Shown: positions 50,696 to 59,354 of the stretch, in pieces
How the letters are laid out: the number at the start of each line of letters is the position of its first letter
Numbering within the stretch: the stretch's first letter is position 1
Origin: Bradyrhizobium tropiciagri
GTDB taxonomy: Bacteria; Pseudomonadota; Alphaproteobacteria; Rhizobiales; Xanthobacteraceae
Reading direction: 5' to 3'
Assembly (NCBI RefSeq): GCF_001189845.1
Contig: NZ_LFLZ01000034.1
Coordinates: 28,602-92,601 of the forward strand
DNA: 64,000 nucleotides
Program-made: the position numbers and the translations under genes
Notes under the pieces: model-generated
Seen by the model: the letters and a program-made list of their open reading frames with translations, nothing else
Told to the model about the DNA's origin: nothing
Database searches by the model: none

Positions 50696-51646
50696 ATGAA
50701 GCGTCGTGAGTTCCTCCAGCTGTCGCTCGTCACAGCCGCGTCAGCTGCGCTGTCACGTAGCGCGCAGGCGCAGGCGGACACGAAGGAAATTCGTATCGGT
50801 TATCAGAAGAACGGCGTGCTGGTTATCACGCGGCAGCGCGAGGCCTTGGAAAATCATTTCAAGCCGCAGGGCGTCAGCGTGAAATGGGTCGAGTTCTCAT
50901 CCGGCCCGCCGATGATGGAGGCGATGAATGTCGGGAGCGTCGATTACGGCGCCGTCGGCGATTCTCCGCCGATCTTCGCGCAGGCCGCGGGTGCGGCAAT
51001 CGTCTATGCGGCGGCCCAGCCGATCATCAATGGATCGGGCATCCTGGTGCCGCACAATTCGGCGATCAAGACCATCGCCGACCTCAAGGGCAAACGTGTC
51101 GGCTTCACCAAGGGATCCAGCGCGCATAACGTGGTGATCCAGACCCTGGAGAAGGCCGGGCTGACCTATGACGACATCACGCCGGTCTATCTGACGCCGC
51201 CGGACGCCGGCCCTGCCTTCGCCAATGGCGGCATCGATGCCTGGGCGATCTGGGATCCGTATTTCGCGATCGCCGAGACCAGGCAGAACGGCCGCATCCT
51301 GATCAACACCCGCGACGTCACCAAGACCAACGCGTTCTACATCGCCAATCGCGACTTCGCGAACCGGCACGGCGCCCTGTTGCAGCAGATCGTCGATGTC
51401 ACGACGTCGAGCGCGAAATGGGCGGAGGCGCATCCCGACGAGGTCGCGAAATCGCTCGCTGCCGTCACCGGCGTGCCGCTCGATATCCAGACCATCGCGG
51501 CGCGGCGGGCGGGCTTCTCGGTCGGCCCCGTGACCGACGACGTCATTGCGACCCAGCAGGGGGTTGCCGACCGCTTTTTCAAGCTGGGCTTGATCCCGAA
51601 GCAGATCGCGATCCGCGACATCGTCTGGCGCAATACCCAGACCTGA
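50696..51646 (+). CDS. ssuA: Aliphatic sulfonate ABC transporter binding protein, first copy
   Basis: A 316-residue periplasmic binding protein of the SsuA/NMT1 family. The N-terminus MKRREFLQLSLVTAASAAL is a twin-arginine signal. The mature domain reads EIRIGYQKNGVLVITRQREAL, VGDSPPIFAQAAGAAIVYAA and WAIWDPYFAIAE, family hallmarks of sulfonate/taurine binding proteins. AGGAG at 50682-50686 precedes ATG 50696. A paralogue follows after 40 bases. Confidence 0.9.
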   Translation: MKRREFLQLSLVTAASAALSRSAQAQADTKEIRIGYQKNGVLVITRQREALENHFKPQGVSVKWVEFSSGPPMMEAMNVGSVDYGAVGDSPPIFAQAAGAAIVYAAAQPIINGSGILVPHNSAIKTIADLKGKRVGFTKGSSAHNVVIQTLEKAGLTYDDITPVYLTPPDAGPAFANGGIDAWAIWDPYFAIAETRQNGRILINTRDVTKTNAFYIANRDFANRHGALLQQIVDVTTSSAKWAEAHPDEVAKSLAAVTGVPLDIQTIAARRAGFSVGPVTDDVIATQQGVADRFFKLGLIPKQIAIRDIVWRNTQT

Positions 51647-51686
51647 TCGGCGCGCGTTTGGCCATTTCAATGCAGAGGATATTCCC

Positions 51687-52640
51687 ATGACGCGTTTATT
51701 CCGGCGCTGGATTGCCCGCGCGGTGCTGTCGGTCAGCATCGTCGCGGCGACCGTCAGCGCGTCCTACGGTCAGGACAAGGTGGTCCGCATCGGCTTCCAG
51801 AAATACGGCAAGCTGGTGTTGCTCAAGAGCAAGGGCTCGCTCGAGCAGAAGCTGAAGTCGGTCGGTTACTCGGTCGTCTGGACCGAGTTTCCGTCGGGGC
51901 CGCCGCTGCTCGAAGCGCTCAATGTCGGCGCGATCGATTTCGGCAACACCGGCGAAGCGCCGCCGATCTTCGCGCAGGCCGCCGGTGCACCGCTGCAGTA
52001 TGTCGCCTATGAGCCGCCGGCGCCGAAGGGCGAGGCGATCCTGGTGCCGAAGGACAGCCCGATCAAATCGGTCGCCGACCTCAGAGGCAAGAAGGTCGCG
52101 CTGAACAAGGGCTCCAACGTCCATTATCTGCTTGTGAAGGCGCTGGAGAAAGCCGGAGTGAAATATTCCGAGATCGAGCCGGTGTTCCTGGCGCCCGCCG
52201 ATGCGCGCGCGGCGTTCGAGCGCGGCGCAGTCGATGCCTGGGTGATCTGGGATCCGTTCCAGGCCGCGGCGGAGGCGGCGACCGGCGCCCGCACCATCGC
52301 CGACGGCACCGGTATCGTCGCGAATTATCAGTTCTACTTCTCTTCGAAGAAGTTCTTGCAGGACGATCCGAAGATCGTCGAGCTCGTGCTGGCGCAGCTC
52401 AGCGAGGTCGATGACTGGGCCAAGGGCGACATCCACGCCGTTGCCGAGCAACTGGCGCCGACCATCGGCCTGTCGGTGCCGGTGGTGGAGGTCGCGCTGA
52501 AGCGGCAGGCCTACGGCATCAAGCCGGTCACCGATGCCGTGATCGCAGACCAGCAGCAGGTCGCCGACACGTTCTTCGCGCTCGGCCTGATCCCGAAACA
52601 AATCAGGATTTCCGACGTCGCATGGAGGCCGGGCACATGA
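51687..52640 (+). CDS. ssuA: Aliphatic sulfonate ABC transporter binding protein, second copy
   Basis: A 317-residue paralogue of the preceding binding protein, with a plain Sec-like signal peptide (WIARAVLSVSIVAATVSASYG) rather than a twin-arginine one. It shares RIGFQKYGKLVLLKSKGSLE, GNTGEAPPIFAQAAGAPL and WVIWDPFQAA. The stop TGA is overlapped by the SsuD ATG (ATGA), so the two are translationally coupled. Two binding proteins may give broader sulfonate uptake. Confidence 0.92.
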   Translation: MTRLFRRWIARAVLSVSIVAATVSASYGQDKVVRIGFQKYGKLVLLKSKGSLEQKLKSVGYSVVWTEFPSGPPLLEALNVGAIDFGNTGEAPPIFAQAAGAPLQYVAYEPPAPKGEAILVPKDSPIKSVADLRGKKVALNKGSNVHYLLVKALEKAGVKYSEIEPVFLAPADARAAFERGAVDAWVIWDPFQAAAEAATGARTIADGTGIVANYQFYFSSKKFLQDDPKIVELVLAQLSEVDDWAKGDIHAVAEQLAPTIGLSVPVVEVALKRQAYGIKPVTDAVIADQQQVADTFFALGLIPKQIRISDVAWRPGT

Positions 52641-53803
52641 GCACCCCAACCAACGCCAACATCCTCTGGTTCCTGCCGACCCATGGCGACAGCCGCTATC
52701 TCGGCACGTCGATTGGCGGCCGCGAGGTGAACTTCAACTATCTGCGCCAGATCGCGCAGGCCGCCGACCAGCTCGGCTATTACGGCGTGCTGCTGCCGAC
52801 CGGCCGGAGCTGCGAGGATTCCTGGGTGGTGGCCTCGGCCGTCGCGCCCTGGACCGAGCGGCTGCGGTATCTCGTCGCGGTCAGGCCCGGCCTGCAATCG
52901 CCGAGCGTCGCCGCGCGCATGACCGCGACGCTGGACCGGCTATCGAACGGGCGTCTGTTGATCAATGTCGTCACCGGCGGCGATCCGGTCGAGAACAAGG
53001 GCGACGGCATCTTTCTCGACCACGACGAGCGTTACGCGGTGACCCGCGAGTTCCTGAACGTCTACAGCGATCTGCTCGCCGGCAAGACCGTCAACGTCGA
53101 AGGCAAGCACATCCGGATCGAGGACGGCCGTCTGCTGTTCAATCCGGTGCAATCGCCGCGGCCGCCGCTGTATTTCGGCGGCTCGTCGGATGCCGGCATC
53201 GACGTCGCGGTCGACACCGTCGACAAATACCTGACCTGGGGCGAGCCGCCGGCGCAGGTCGCCGAGAAGATCGCCAAGGTGAAGGCCGTGGCGGCGCAAC
53301 GCGGCCGCAAGCTGTCGTTCGGCATCCGCCTGCATGTGATCGTGCGCGAGACCAATGCCGAGGCCTGGAAGGCCGCCGACGAATTGATCCAGTACGTCAC
53401 CGACGACACCGTCGCCGCCGCGCAGAAGATCTTCGCGCGGATGGACTCGGTCGGCCAGCAGCGCATGGCGCAGCTGCATGGCGGCCGGCGCGACAAGCTC
53501 GAGATCAGCCCGAACCTCTGGGCCGGTGTCGGCCTGGTGCGTGGCGGGGCCGGCACCGCGCTGGTCGGCGATCCCCCAACCGTTGCGGCGCGGATCAAGG
53601 AGTATCAGGACGTCGGCGTCGATACCTTCATCATGTCGGGTTACCCGCATCTCGAGGAAGCCTATCGCTTTGCCGAGCTCGTGTTCCCGCTGCTGTCGCT
53701 GGCGCAGCCGGGCAATGTGACGCCGATCCGCGTCAACACCGGGCCGTTCGGTGAAACCATCGGCAATGACTACCGTCCGCAAAAGCAGGCATCGCAATCA
53801 TGA
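52637..53803 (+). CDS. ssuD: FMNH2-dependent alkanesulfonate monooxygenase
   Basis: A 388-residue TIM-barrel enzyme that cleaves alkanesulfonates to an aldehyde and sulfite using FMNH2. Signatures include LWFLPTHGDSRYLGTSIGGR, LLPTGRSCEDSWVVASAVAP, NVVTGGDPVENKGDGIFLDH and YFGGSSDAG, in agreement with E. coli SsuD. ATG 52637 shares ATGA with ssuA; GGAGG lies nine bases upstream. The ATGA overlap with ssuC follows at 53800. Confidence 0.96.
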   Translation: MSTPTNANILWFLPTHGDSRYLGTSIGGREVNFNYLRQIAQAADQLGYYGVLLPTGRSCEDSWVVASAVAPWTERLRYLVAVRPGLQSPSVAARMTATLDRLSNGRLLINVVTGGDPVENKGDGIFLDHDERYAVTREFLNVYSDLLAGKTVNVEGKHIRIEDGRLLFNPVQSPRPPLYFGGSSDAGIDVAVDTVDKYLTWGEPPAQVAEKIAKVKAVAAQRGRKLSFGIRLHVIVRETNAEAWKAADELIQYVTDDTVAAAQKIFARMDSVGQQRMAQLHGGRRDKLEISPNLWAGVGLVRGGAGTALVGDPPTVAARIKEYQDVGVDTFIMSGYPHLEEAYRFAELVFPLLSLAQPGNVTPIRVNTGPFGETIGNDYRPQKQASQS

Positions 53804-54606
53804 GCTTGATCGACAGTTTACCGCGCGTCGGCGCACCGAAGCTTCCGAAGGTCGACGGCCTGATCCCCTGGATCGTGCCGCTCGCGATCGTGCTGATCTG
53901 GCAGCTCGCCTGCGTCACCGGCTTTGTCCCCTCGCGCGTGCTGCCGGCGCCGACCGATGTCGCGCTGGCGGGATGGAAACTGCTGCTATCTGGTGAATTG
54001 GTTCGCAACATCTGGGTCAGCTTCTGGCGCGCCTCGATCGGCTTCGTCATCGGCGGTGGCATCGGCTTCGCCTTTGGCCTTGCCAACGGGCTGTCGCAGC
54101 TGTCGGCAAAACTTACCGACACCACGCTGCAAATGGTGCGCAACATCCCGCATCTGGCGTTGATCCCGCTGGTCATCCTGTGGTTCGGCATCGACGAGTC
54201 GGCAAAACTATTCCTGGTCGCGCTCGGTGTATTCTTCCCGATCTATCTCAACACGCTGCACGGCATCCGCACCGTCGATCCGCAGCTGATCGAGATGGGG
54301 CGCATCTACGGCATGACCGACGGCGAGCTGTTCCGTCGGGTGATCTTCCCCGGCGCGCTGCCCTCGATCTTCGTCGGCCTGCGCTTTGCGCTCGGCATCA
54401 TGTGGCTGACCTTGATCGTCGCCGAGACCATCGCGGCCTCGTCAGGCCTCGGCTACATGGCGATGCAGGCACGCGAGTTCATGCTGATCGACGTCGTCGT
54501 GCTCTCGATCCTGATCTACGCCCTACTCGGCAAGCTCGCCGACAGCGCCTCCCGGGCGCTGGAGCGGCTCACTTTGTCGTGGCACCCGGCTTTCCAGAAG
54601 AAGTGA
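53800..54606 (+). CDS. ssuC: Aliphatic sulfonate ABC transporter permease
   Basis: A 268-residue inner-membrane permease with about six segments. FFPIYLNTLHGIRTVDPQLIEMG and YGMTDGELFRRVIFPGALPS form the coupling region, and LPAPTDVALAGWKLL is typical at the N-terminus. It would work with SsuA and SsuB. The ATG overlaps the ssuD stop (ATGA). Confidence 0.95.
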   Translation: MSLIDSLPRVGAPKLPKVDGLIPWIVPLAIVLIWQLACVTGFVPSRVLPAPTDVALAGWKLLLSGELVRNIWVSFWRASIGFVIGGGIGFAFGLANGLSQLSAKLTDTTLQMVRNIPHLALIPLVILWFGIDESAKLFLVALGVFFPIYLNTLHGIRTVDPQLIEMGRIYGMTDGELFRRVIFPGALPSIFVGLRFALGIMWLTLIVAETIAASSGLGYMAMQAREFMLIDVVVLSILIYALLGKLADSASRALERLTLSWHPAFQKK

Positions 54607-54608
54607 GA

Positions 54609-55453
54609 ATGAGAATGCAAGAAGCGCTTCGTTTCCAGCCCGTTGACGCCGAGCCGGTCGACGACGCCGACATCGTCGTGAAGCCGCGGTACCTGCGGCG
54701 GGTGACCGAAAATGTGGCCCGCGGACTGTCGCTGACCATCCGTGGCTTGCGCAAGGCGTTCGGCGACAATGAGGTGCTGCGCGGCATCGACCTGCACATT
54801 CCGGCCGGGCAGTTCGTCGCGATCGTCGGCCGCAGCGGTTGCGGCAAGAGCACGCTGCTGCGTTTGATCGCGGGCCTCGACGCGCCGACGGCGGGCAGCA
54901 TCGCGTTCGGCGAGCAGCCGCGGGCGCAGGACGTCCGTGTCATGTTCCAGGAGCCGCGCCTGCTGCCCTGGGCGCGGGTGCTGTCCAATGTCGAGGTGGG
55001 TCTGGGGCGCGAGCGCTCCTCCGCCGATGCGCAGGCGCGTGCCGAGCGCGCGCTGGTCGAGGTCGGCCTCGGCGACAAGCGCGCCCAGTGGCCGTCGGTG
55101 CTCTCGGGCGGCCAGAAGCAGCGCGTCGCGCTGGCGCGGGCGCTGGTCAGCCAGCCGCGGGTGCTGGCGTTCGACGAGCCGCTCGGCGCGCTCGACGCGC
55201 TGACGCGGATCTCGATGCAGCAATTGCTGGAGCGGGTCTGGCGCGACCAGGCTTCACCGCGATCCTGGTGACGCACGACGTCGCCGAGGCCGTCGCGCTC
55301 GCCGACCGCGTGCTGGTCATCGAGGACGGCCGGATCGCCGAGGATGTCACGATCGATCTGCCGCGGCCACGCCGGCGTGGCTCGGCCGAGCTTGCCGCGC
55401 TGGAAGGCGAGATCCTGAAGCATCTGCTTGAAGGCAGCGAAGACACTCTGTGA
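54609..55453 (+). pseudogene. ssuB: Aliphatic sulfonate ABC transporter ATP-binding protein, frameshifted (probable sequencing error)
   Basis: Starts two bases after ssuC. It has a Walker A (VGRSGCGKSTLLRL), Q-loop (VMFQEPRLLPW), signature (LSGGQKQRVALARAL) and Walker B (VLAFDEPLGALDALT) typical of SsuB. Just after the D-loop the frame is lost: GACCAGGCTTCACC should be GACCAGGGCTTCACC, restoring FTAILVTHDVAEAVALADRV with the H-loop. The G-run at 55250-55251 lost one base. The rest of the coding capacity is intact to the stop at 55453, and the flavin reductase follows. Confidence 0.93.
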
Positions 55454-55460
55454 GGTCGCC

Positions 55461-56060
55461 ATGAATTCCCTCGTCCGCAATGTTTCGATCGAGCCCGCGG
55501 TGGCGGCCGCCGACTTCCGCGTTGCGATGCGCCACCTCACTGGCGGCGTCAGCGTCATCACGGCCGGGCGCGGCAAAGAGATCTCGGGGATGACGGTGAC
55601 TTCGGTGTCGTCGCTGTCGGTCGAGCCGCCGTCGCTGATCGTCAGCATCAACCGCGCAGCCTCGTCGTATCAGCTGATCGCCCGTCATGGCGTGTTCGGC
55701 GTCAACATCCTGACCGCGGATCAGCTCGACATCGCCGAGCGCTTCACTGGCAAGGGCGGCCTGAAGGGCGCCGACCGGTTCGAGGGCGCCGAATGGACGA
55801 CGCGCGCCTCAGGCGTCCCGCTGCTGGTCGGCGCGCTCGCCGCCGTCGACTGCGAGCTCGAGGAGATCATCGAGCGGCACTCGCACGCGATCGTCATCGG
55901 CCGCGTGCTCGACGTGATCGCATCACAACGCACCGCCGCGCTGGCCTACTGGCACGGCGAATATGTCGCGATCGACCATGACGAAGACGCCGCGCGGCTG
56001 GCCGAGGTCAGCCTGCCGTCGCGTCACGTCCATGCTCCGGGCGTGCCTAAAGCGCGATGA
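55461..56060 (+). CDS. Flavin reductase, FMN-type, for SsuD
   Basis: A 199-residue single-domain flavin reductase: FRVAMRHLTGGVSVITAGRG, EISGMTVTSVSSLSVEPPSL, then YQLIARHGVFGVNIL and the C-terminal AYWHGEYVAIDHD. This is the class that supplies reduced FMN to SsuD or other luciferase-like monooxygenases, different in fold from E. coli SsuE. GAGG precedes ATG 55461. It ends the sulfonate cluster, before a family E repeat. Confidence 0.88.
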   Translation: MNSLVRNVSIEPAVAAADFRVAMRHLTGGVSVITAGRGKEISGMTVTSVSSLSVEPPSLIVSINRAASSYQLIARHGVFGVNILTADQLDIAERFTGKGGLKGADRFEGAEWTTRASGVPLLVGALAAVDCELEEIIERHSHAIVIGRVLDVIASQRTAALAYWHGEYVAIDHDEDAARLAEVSLPSRHVHAPGVPKAR

Positions 56061-56142
56061 GATTGAATCACCATCGCGCTTGAGATTCTCGTTCCAGCAG
56101 GATCCGGAAAACCGCTTCGCACTTTTCCGAGTCATGCTTCAG
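56049..56142. repeat. Palindromic intergenic repeat, family E, copy 2
   Basis: AAAGCGCGATGA and TCGCGCTT form a hairpin with the loop GATTGAATCACCA, followed by GGATCCGGAAAACCGCTTCG and CACTTTTCCGAG. Like copy 1 it overlaps the end of a gene, here the flavin reductase stop. Confidence 0.85.
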
Positions 56143-56169
56143 CGCAGCGTTGCCGGTCCGGATCGGCCT

Positions 56170-56550
56170 TCAGTAGACTGCGCTCAGCGACGCCGGGCTG
56201 TCGATGATCACGTTGCTGCCGCGAACGCCGGCCCATACGGCCTGGATGGTCTGAGCCGTATTGCTCAGCGGAATGCCGACGACAAGCGTGGTCGGGACGC
56301 GGCCGAAGCTCGACGGGGTTCCTTCATTGTAGGTAAAGCTCGCGACGACCGGCGAGGCCGTGCCATTGACGGTGACGCCGAACACGCCGCCCGGAATATC
56401 GTTGCCCATGGCGTAGGGATTCGGAACGTTGAGGGTGATGATCGCAGTGGTGCCGACGCCCTCCGGGATCGTCAGGCTGAGGCCTTGCATCGGCGTAAGA
56501 GTTGCGGAGCTGGTGGACAGGGTGCCGGCGGTCTGCACGTAAAGGGCCAT
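56170..56550 (-). CDS. Hypothetical beta-rich protein (126 aa)
   Basis: A 126-residue protein starting MALYVQTAGTLSTSSATLTP with strong alternating beta-strand character (SLTIPEGVGTTAIITLNVPNP, GVFGVTVNGTASPVVASFTY, VIIDSPASLSAVY). No signal peptide or metal motif is seen. GGAGAGTGAT before the ATG is a good ribosome site. It is not in an operon. I do not recognise the family; a structural or carbohydrate-interacting beta-sandwich is possible. Confidence 0.55.
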   Translation of the reverse strand: MALYVQTAGTLSTSSATLTPMQGLSLTIPEGVGTTAIITLNVPNPYAMGNDIPGGVFGVTVNGTASPVVASFTYNEGTPSSFGRVPTTLVVGIPLSNTAQTIQAVWAGVRGSNVIIDSPASLSAVY

Positions 56551-56719
56551 ATCACTCTCCAGTTGTCGAAATATAAAAGCGCAATAGGAGATTGAATACG
56601 GCAACTGGCTGCAAGTTTCAAGGGATCAACGGCGAGGCAGCCGGCGCGGCATGTTGGGCGTGGCGCTTTCCCGGCAAGCGCACTAAAAGCCGCGGATGTT
56701 TCGGAGACGTGACGGTTCG

Positions 56720-56875
56720 ATGAAGCGCCTGGGAGCCTGGCTGTTCTATCTCGTCGGCGCGATCGCCGTCGCTTATCTCGCGCTCTATGCCTACGCGGCG
56801 TTCACCGGCCGCGACATCACGCCGGGCGATCCGATCCGGATCTTCCGCAAGCCCGACGCGCCCAGCTATTCGTGA
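56720..56875 (+). CDS. Small single-pass membrane protein (51 aa)
   Basis: A 51-residue ORF: MKRLGAWLFYLVGAIAVAYL plus ALYAYAAFTG, a single hydrophobic segment with positive residues at the start, then a short polar tail with RIFRKPDAPSYS. A terminator (56884) follows the TGA, supporting a real, separately expressed gene. GGAG lies 14 bases upstream, a weak ribosome site. Function unknown. Confidence 0.6.
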   Translation: MKRLGAWLFYLVGAIAVAYLALYAYAAFTGRDITPGDPIRIFRKPDAPSYS

Positions 56876-56883
56876 GGCAGGGC

Positions 56884-56916
56884 AGGCGGCGGGATGGCTC
56901 CGCCGCCTCTCCTTTT
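56884..56916 (+). terminator. Terminator after the small membrane protein
   Basis: AGGCGGCGG (56884-56892) and CCGCCGCCT (56900-56908) form a 9-bp stem around GATGGCT, followed by CTCCTTTTCC. It lies nine bases after the small gene. Confidence 0.78.
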
Positions 56917-56917
56917 C

Positions 56918-58303
56918 CTACCCGGCGTTCGCCATGCGCTGATAGTCGGGCGCGCCGTTGCCGGCCGGGGTGATCGGGATGCCGCCGTCGGCATATTCGT
57001 TCAGCTTGTTGCGCAGCGTGCGGATCGAGATGCCGAGGATGTTGGCCGCGTGGGTGCGGTTGCCGAGGCAGTGCTTCAGCGTTTCCAGGATCAGGTCGCG
57101 TTCGACGTCGGCGACGGTGCGGCCGACCAGCGCGCGGGTGACCTGCTCGGCGGCGAGCGTCGCGTGCGCCACCGCGGGCGCGGTCTTGGCAAGGTCGAGG
57201 CGGTCGCCATCGGGGGTCAGGATCGCGTCCGGCCCGATCTCGTCGCCCTGCGCCATCAGGACCGAGCGATGGATGGTGTTCTCGAGCTCGCGGACGTTGC
57301 CCTGCCAGCGGTTCGCGGTCAGGACGCGCCGGGCCTCGGTCGAGATCGGGCGGACCGGAAGGCCGTTGGCCTCGGCGTATTTCTTGGCGAAGTGCTGCGC
57401 CAGTTCGAGGATGTCGGCCGGACGGTCGCGCAGCGGCGGGATCTTGAGGTTGACGACGTTGAGGCGGAACAGCAGGTCCTCGCGGAAGGTACCTTCGCGC
57501 ACCGCCTCCGACAGATTGCGGTTCGAGGTCGCAATGATGCGGATGTCGACCGGAACCGGCTTGGTCCCGCCGACGCGGTCGATCACCCGCTCCTGGATCG
57601 CGCGCAAGAGCTTCGACTGAAGGCGGACATCCATCTCGGAGATTTCGTCGAGCAGCAGCGTGCCGCCGGTCGCTTCCTCGAACTTGCCGATGCGGCGCGC
57701 CACCGCGCCGGTGAAGGCGCCCTTCTCATGGCCGAACAGTTCGGATTCCAGCAGGTGCTCCGGGATCGCGGCGCAGTTGATCGAGATGAACGGCCGCTTG
57801 GCGCGGGCTGAGCGGGAGTGGACATAGCGCGCCAGCACTTCCTTGCCGGTGCCTGACTCGCCGGTGATCATCACGGAGGCGTCGGAGCCGGCGATCTGCT
57901 GCGCCAGCTTGATCACCCGGCCCATCGCCTCGTCGCGATAAATCAGGTCGCGCGCGTCATTGGCGACCGCGGCCAGCACCGCTGCGATCAACTCGGGGTC
58001 GGGCGGCAGCGGGATGTATTCCTTGGCGCCGGCGTGGATCGCGGCGACCGCGGCGCGAGCGTCGTTGGAGATGCCGCAGGCGACGATCGGCACATGGATG
58101 TGCTCGGCCTCGAGCCGCATCACGAGGTCGCGGATGTCGAGGCCGACATCGACCAGCAGGAGGTCGGCGCCCTTGCCGCCGCGCAGCACATTCATCGCCT
58201 GCTCGGCGGCCTCGGCGTGGGTCACGGAGGCGCCGTTGTCCATCGCGATCTTGGTCGCGGTCGTGAGCTGGCCCTTCAGGGTGCCAACGATGAGAAGCCG
58301 CAT
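56918..58303 (-). CDS. flbD: Flagellar sigma-54 regulator FlbD
   Basis: A 461-residue activator of sigma-54-dependent flagellar genes. The N-terminus resembles a receiver domain (VDVGLDIRDLVMRLEAEHI) without the full phosphorylation set, as in FlbD. The AAA+ domain has Walker A GESGTGKE (residues 148-155), the sigma-54 contact loop GAFTGA (195-200) and GGTLLLDEISEMD; the Fis-type helix-turn-helix is near the C-terminus (HAANILGISIRTLRNKLNEY). It is last in the fliF-fliG-fliH-fliN-flbD operon, as in Caulobacter. Confidence 0.93.
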   Translation of the reverse strand: MRLLIVGTLKGQLTTATKIAMDNGASVTHAEAAEQAMNVLRGGKGADLLLVDVGLDIRDLVMRLEAEHIHVPIVACGISNDARAAVAAIHAGAKEYIPLPPDPELIAAVLAAVANDARDLIYRDEAMGRVIKLAQQIAGSDASVMITGESGTGKEVLARYVHSRSARAKRPFISINCAAIPEHLLESELFGHEKGAFTGAVARRIGKFEEATGGTLLLDEISEMDVRLQSKLLRAIQERVIDRVGGTKPVPVDIRIIATSNRNLSEAVREGTFREDLLFRLNVVNLKIPPLRDRPADILELAQHFAKKYAEANGLPVRPISTEARRVLTANRWQGNVRELENTIHRSVLMAQGDEIGPDAILTPDGDRLDLAKTAPAVAHATLAAEQVTRALVGRTVADVERDLILETLKHCLGNRTHAANILGISIRTLRNKLNEYADGGIPITPAGNGAPDYQRMANAG

Positions 58304-58359
58304 GATGATCTCCTGTTCGTCTGGTCGCGCAGGTTCCGCGCGCTACCGCCTAAGTTCGT

Positions 58360-58710
58360 TTAAGAGCGTTCTGCCTTGATGATTTCGGTCATGGTCACGC
58401 CGAGCTTGTCTTCCACCAGCACCACTTCACCACGCGCCACCAGGCGGTTGTTGACGTAGATGTCGATCGCCTCGCCGACGCGGCGGTCGAGTTCGAGCAC
58501 GGTGCCCGGTCCGAGCTTCAGGAGGTCGCCGACGTCCATCTTGGAGCGGCCGAGCACCGCCGAGACCTGCACCGGTACGTCGAACACGGCCTCGAGGTCC
58601 GCCGCGATGCGCGCGGCATTCTCGTCCTCGTTGTAGCCGATGTCGTCGATCCCGGGCGCGTCGGCGGAATTGAGATCGGGAAGCGGGACTTGGGTGTCGG
58701 TGTCGCTCAT
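58360..58710 (-). CDS. fliN: Flagellar motor switch protein FliN
   Basis: A 116-residue C-ring protein. After an acidic, disordered N-terminus the conserved SpoA-type domain reads DVPVQVSAVLGRSKMDVGDLLKLGPGTVLEL and VNNRLVARGEVVLVEDKLGVTMTEII. It forms the lower C-ring with FliM and binds CheY-P-linked switching. It lies between fliH and flbD. Confidence 0.95.
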   Translation of the reverse strand: MSDTDTQVPLPDLNSADAPGIDDIGYNEDENAARIAADLEAVFDVPVQVSAVLGRSKMDVGDLLKLGPGTVLELDRRVGEAIDIYVNNRLVARGEVVLVEDKLGVTMTEIIKAERS

Positions 58711-58730
58711 GGTTCAGCCCTCAATCGCCT

Positions 58731-59354
58731 TCAGCCTGCCTCGCCGCGGGACGCCAGATAGCGCCCGACGAGTTCGTTGATCTTGCCTTCGATCGCGGCG
58801 CGCTCCAGCACGACGCCGCCATCGGCCCATTCGATCCGGCAGTCGCCGGTCGCAATGGTCGGCTCGGCCAGGATCACCAGCCGGCCCTGGAAACCGTAAT
58901 GCGCCGCCATCTGCTCGATGTTGTGATGCGCCGCCTCGTAGAGCGCGTCATTGATGCGGACCACGAGATGCGGGGTTGCCACCAGATGCGAGAAGCAGTC
59001 GGAGACCAGCGCGGTGATCTCGCCGAGCGGCTCGCGCGCGACCAGTTCGGCGCAGAGCTTGCGGGCGACCGCGACCGCGACGTCGACCGCCTCGGTCTCC
59101 ATCCGCATCTCGATGCCGGCAAAGCGGGCGGCGATGCCCTTGATCGCGGTGCCGATCTCTTCCAGCGCCTGTGCCGCGCGGCGGTCGCTCTCGACCTTGG
59201 CCTCGCGCAGCGCCGCTTCATAGCCGGCGCGGTAAGCCCGCGCTTCGGCGTCGGCGACCTTCTGGGCGACCTCGGCGGGCGTCGGCGCGCGCTCGCGGGC
59301 GCGGTCGGGGGCCGAGAAGTCGGTGTCGAACAGGAATTTTGCGGGTGCGGCCAT
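58731..59354 (-). CDS. fliH: Flagellar assembly protein FliH (FlbE-like)
   Basis: A 207-residue protein: MAAPAKFLFDTDFSAPDRAR, a coiled region with GYEAALREAKVESDRRAA, then the FliH domain with VAVAVARKLCAELVAREPL and LVVRINDALYEAAHHNIEQM, ending IEGKINELVGRYLA. It regulates the FliI ATPase of the export apparatus. Its start overlaps the fliG stop by one base (TGATG), so the two are coupled. Confidence 0.85.
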   Translation of the reverse strand: MAAPAKFLFDTDFSAPDRARERAPTPAEVAQKVADAEARAYRAGYEAALREAKVESDRRAAQALEEIGTAIKGIAARFAGIEMRMETEAVDVAVAVARKLCAELVAREPLGEITALVSDCFSHLVATPHLVVRINDALYEAAHHNIEQMAAHYGFQGRLVILAEPTIATGDCRIEWADGGVVLERAAIEGKINELVGRYLASRGEAG

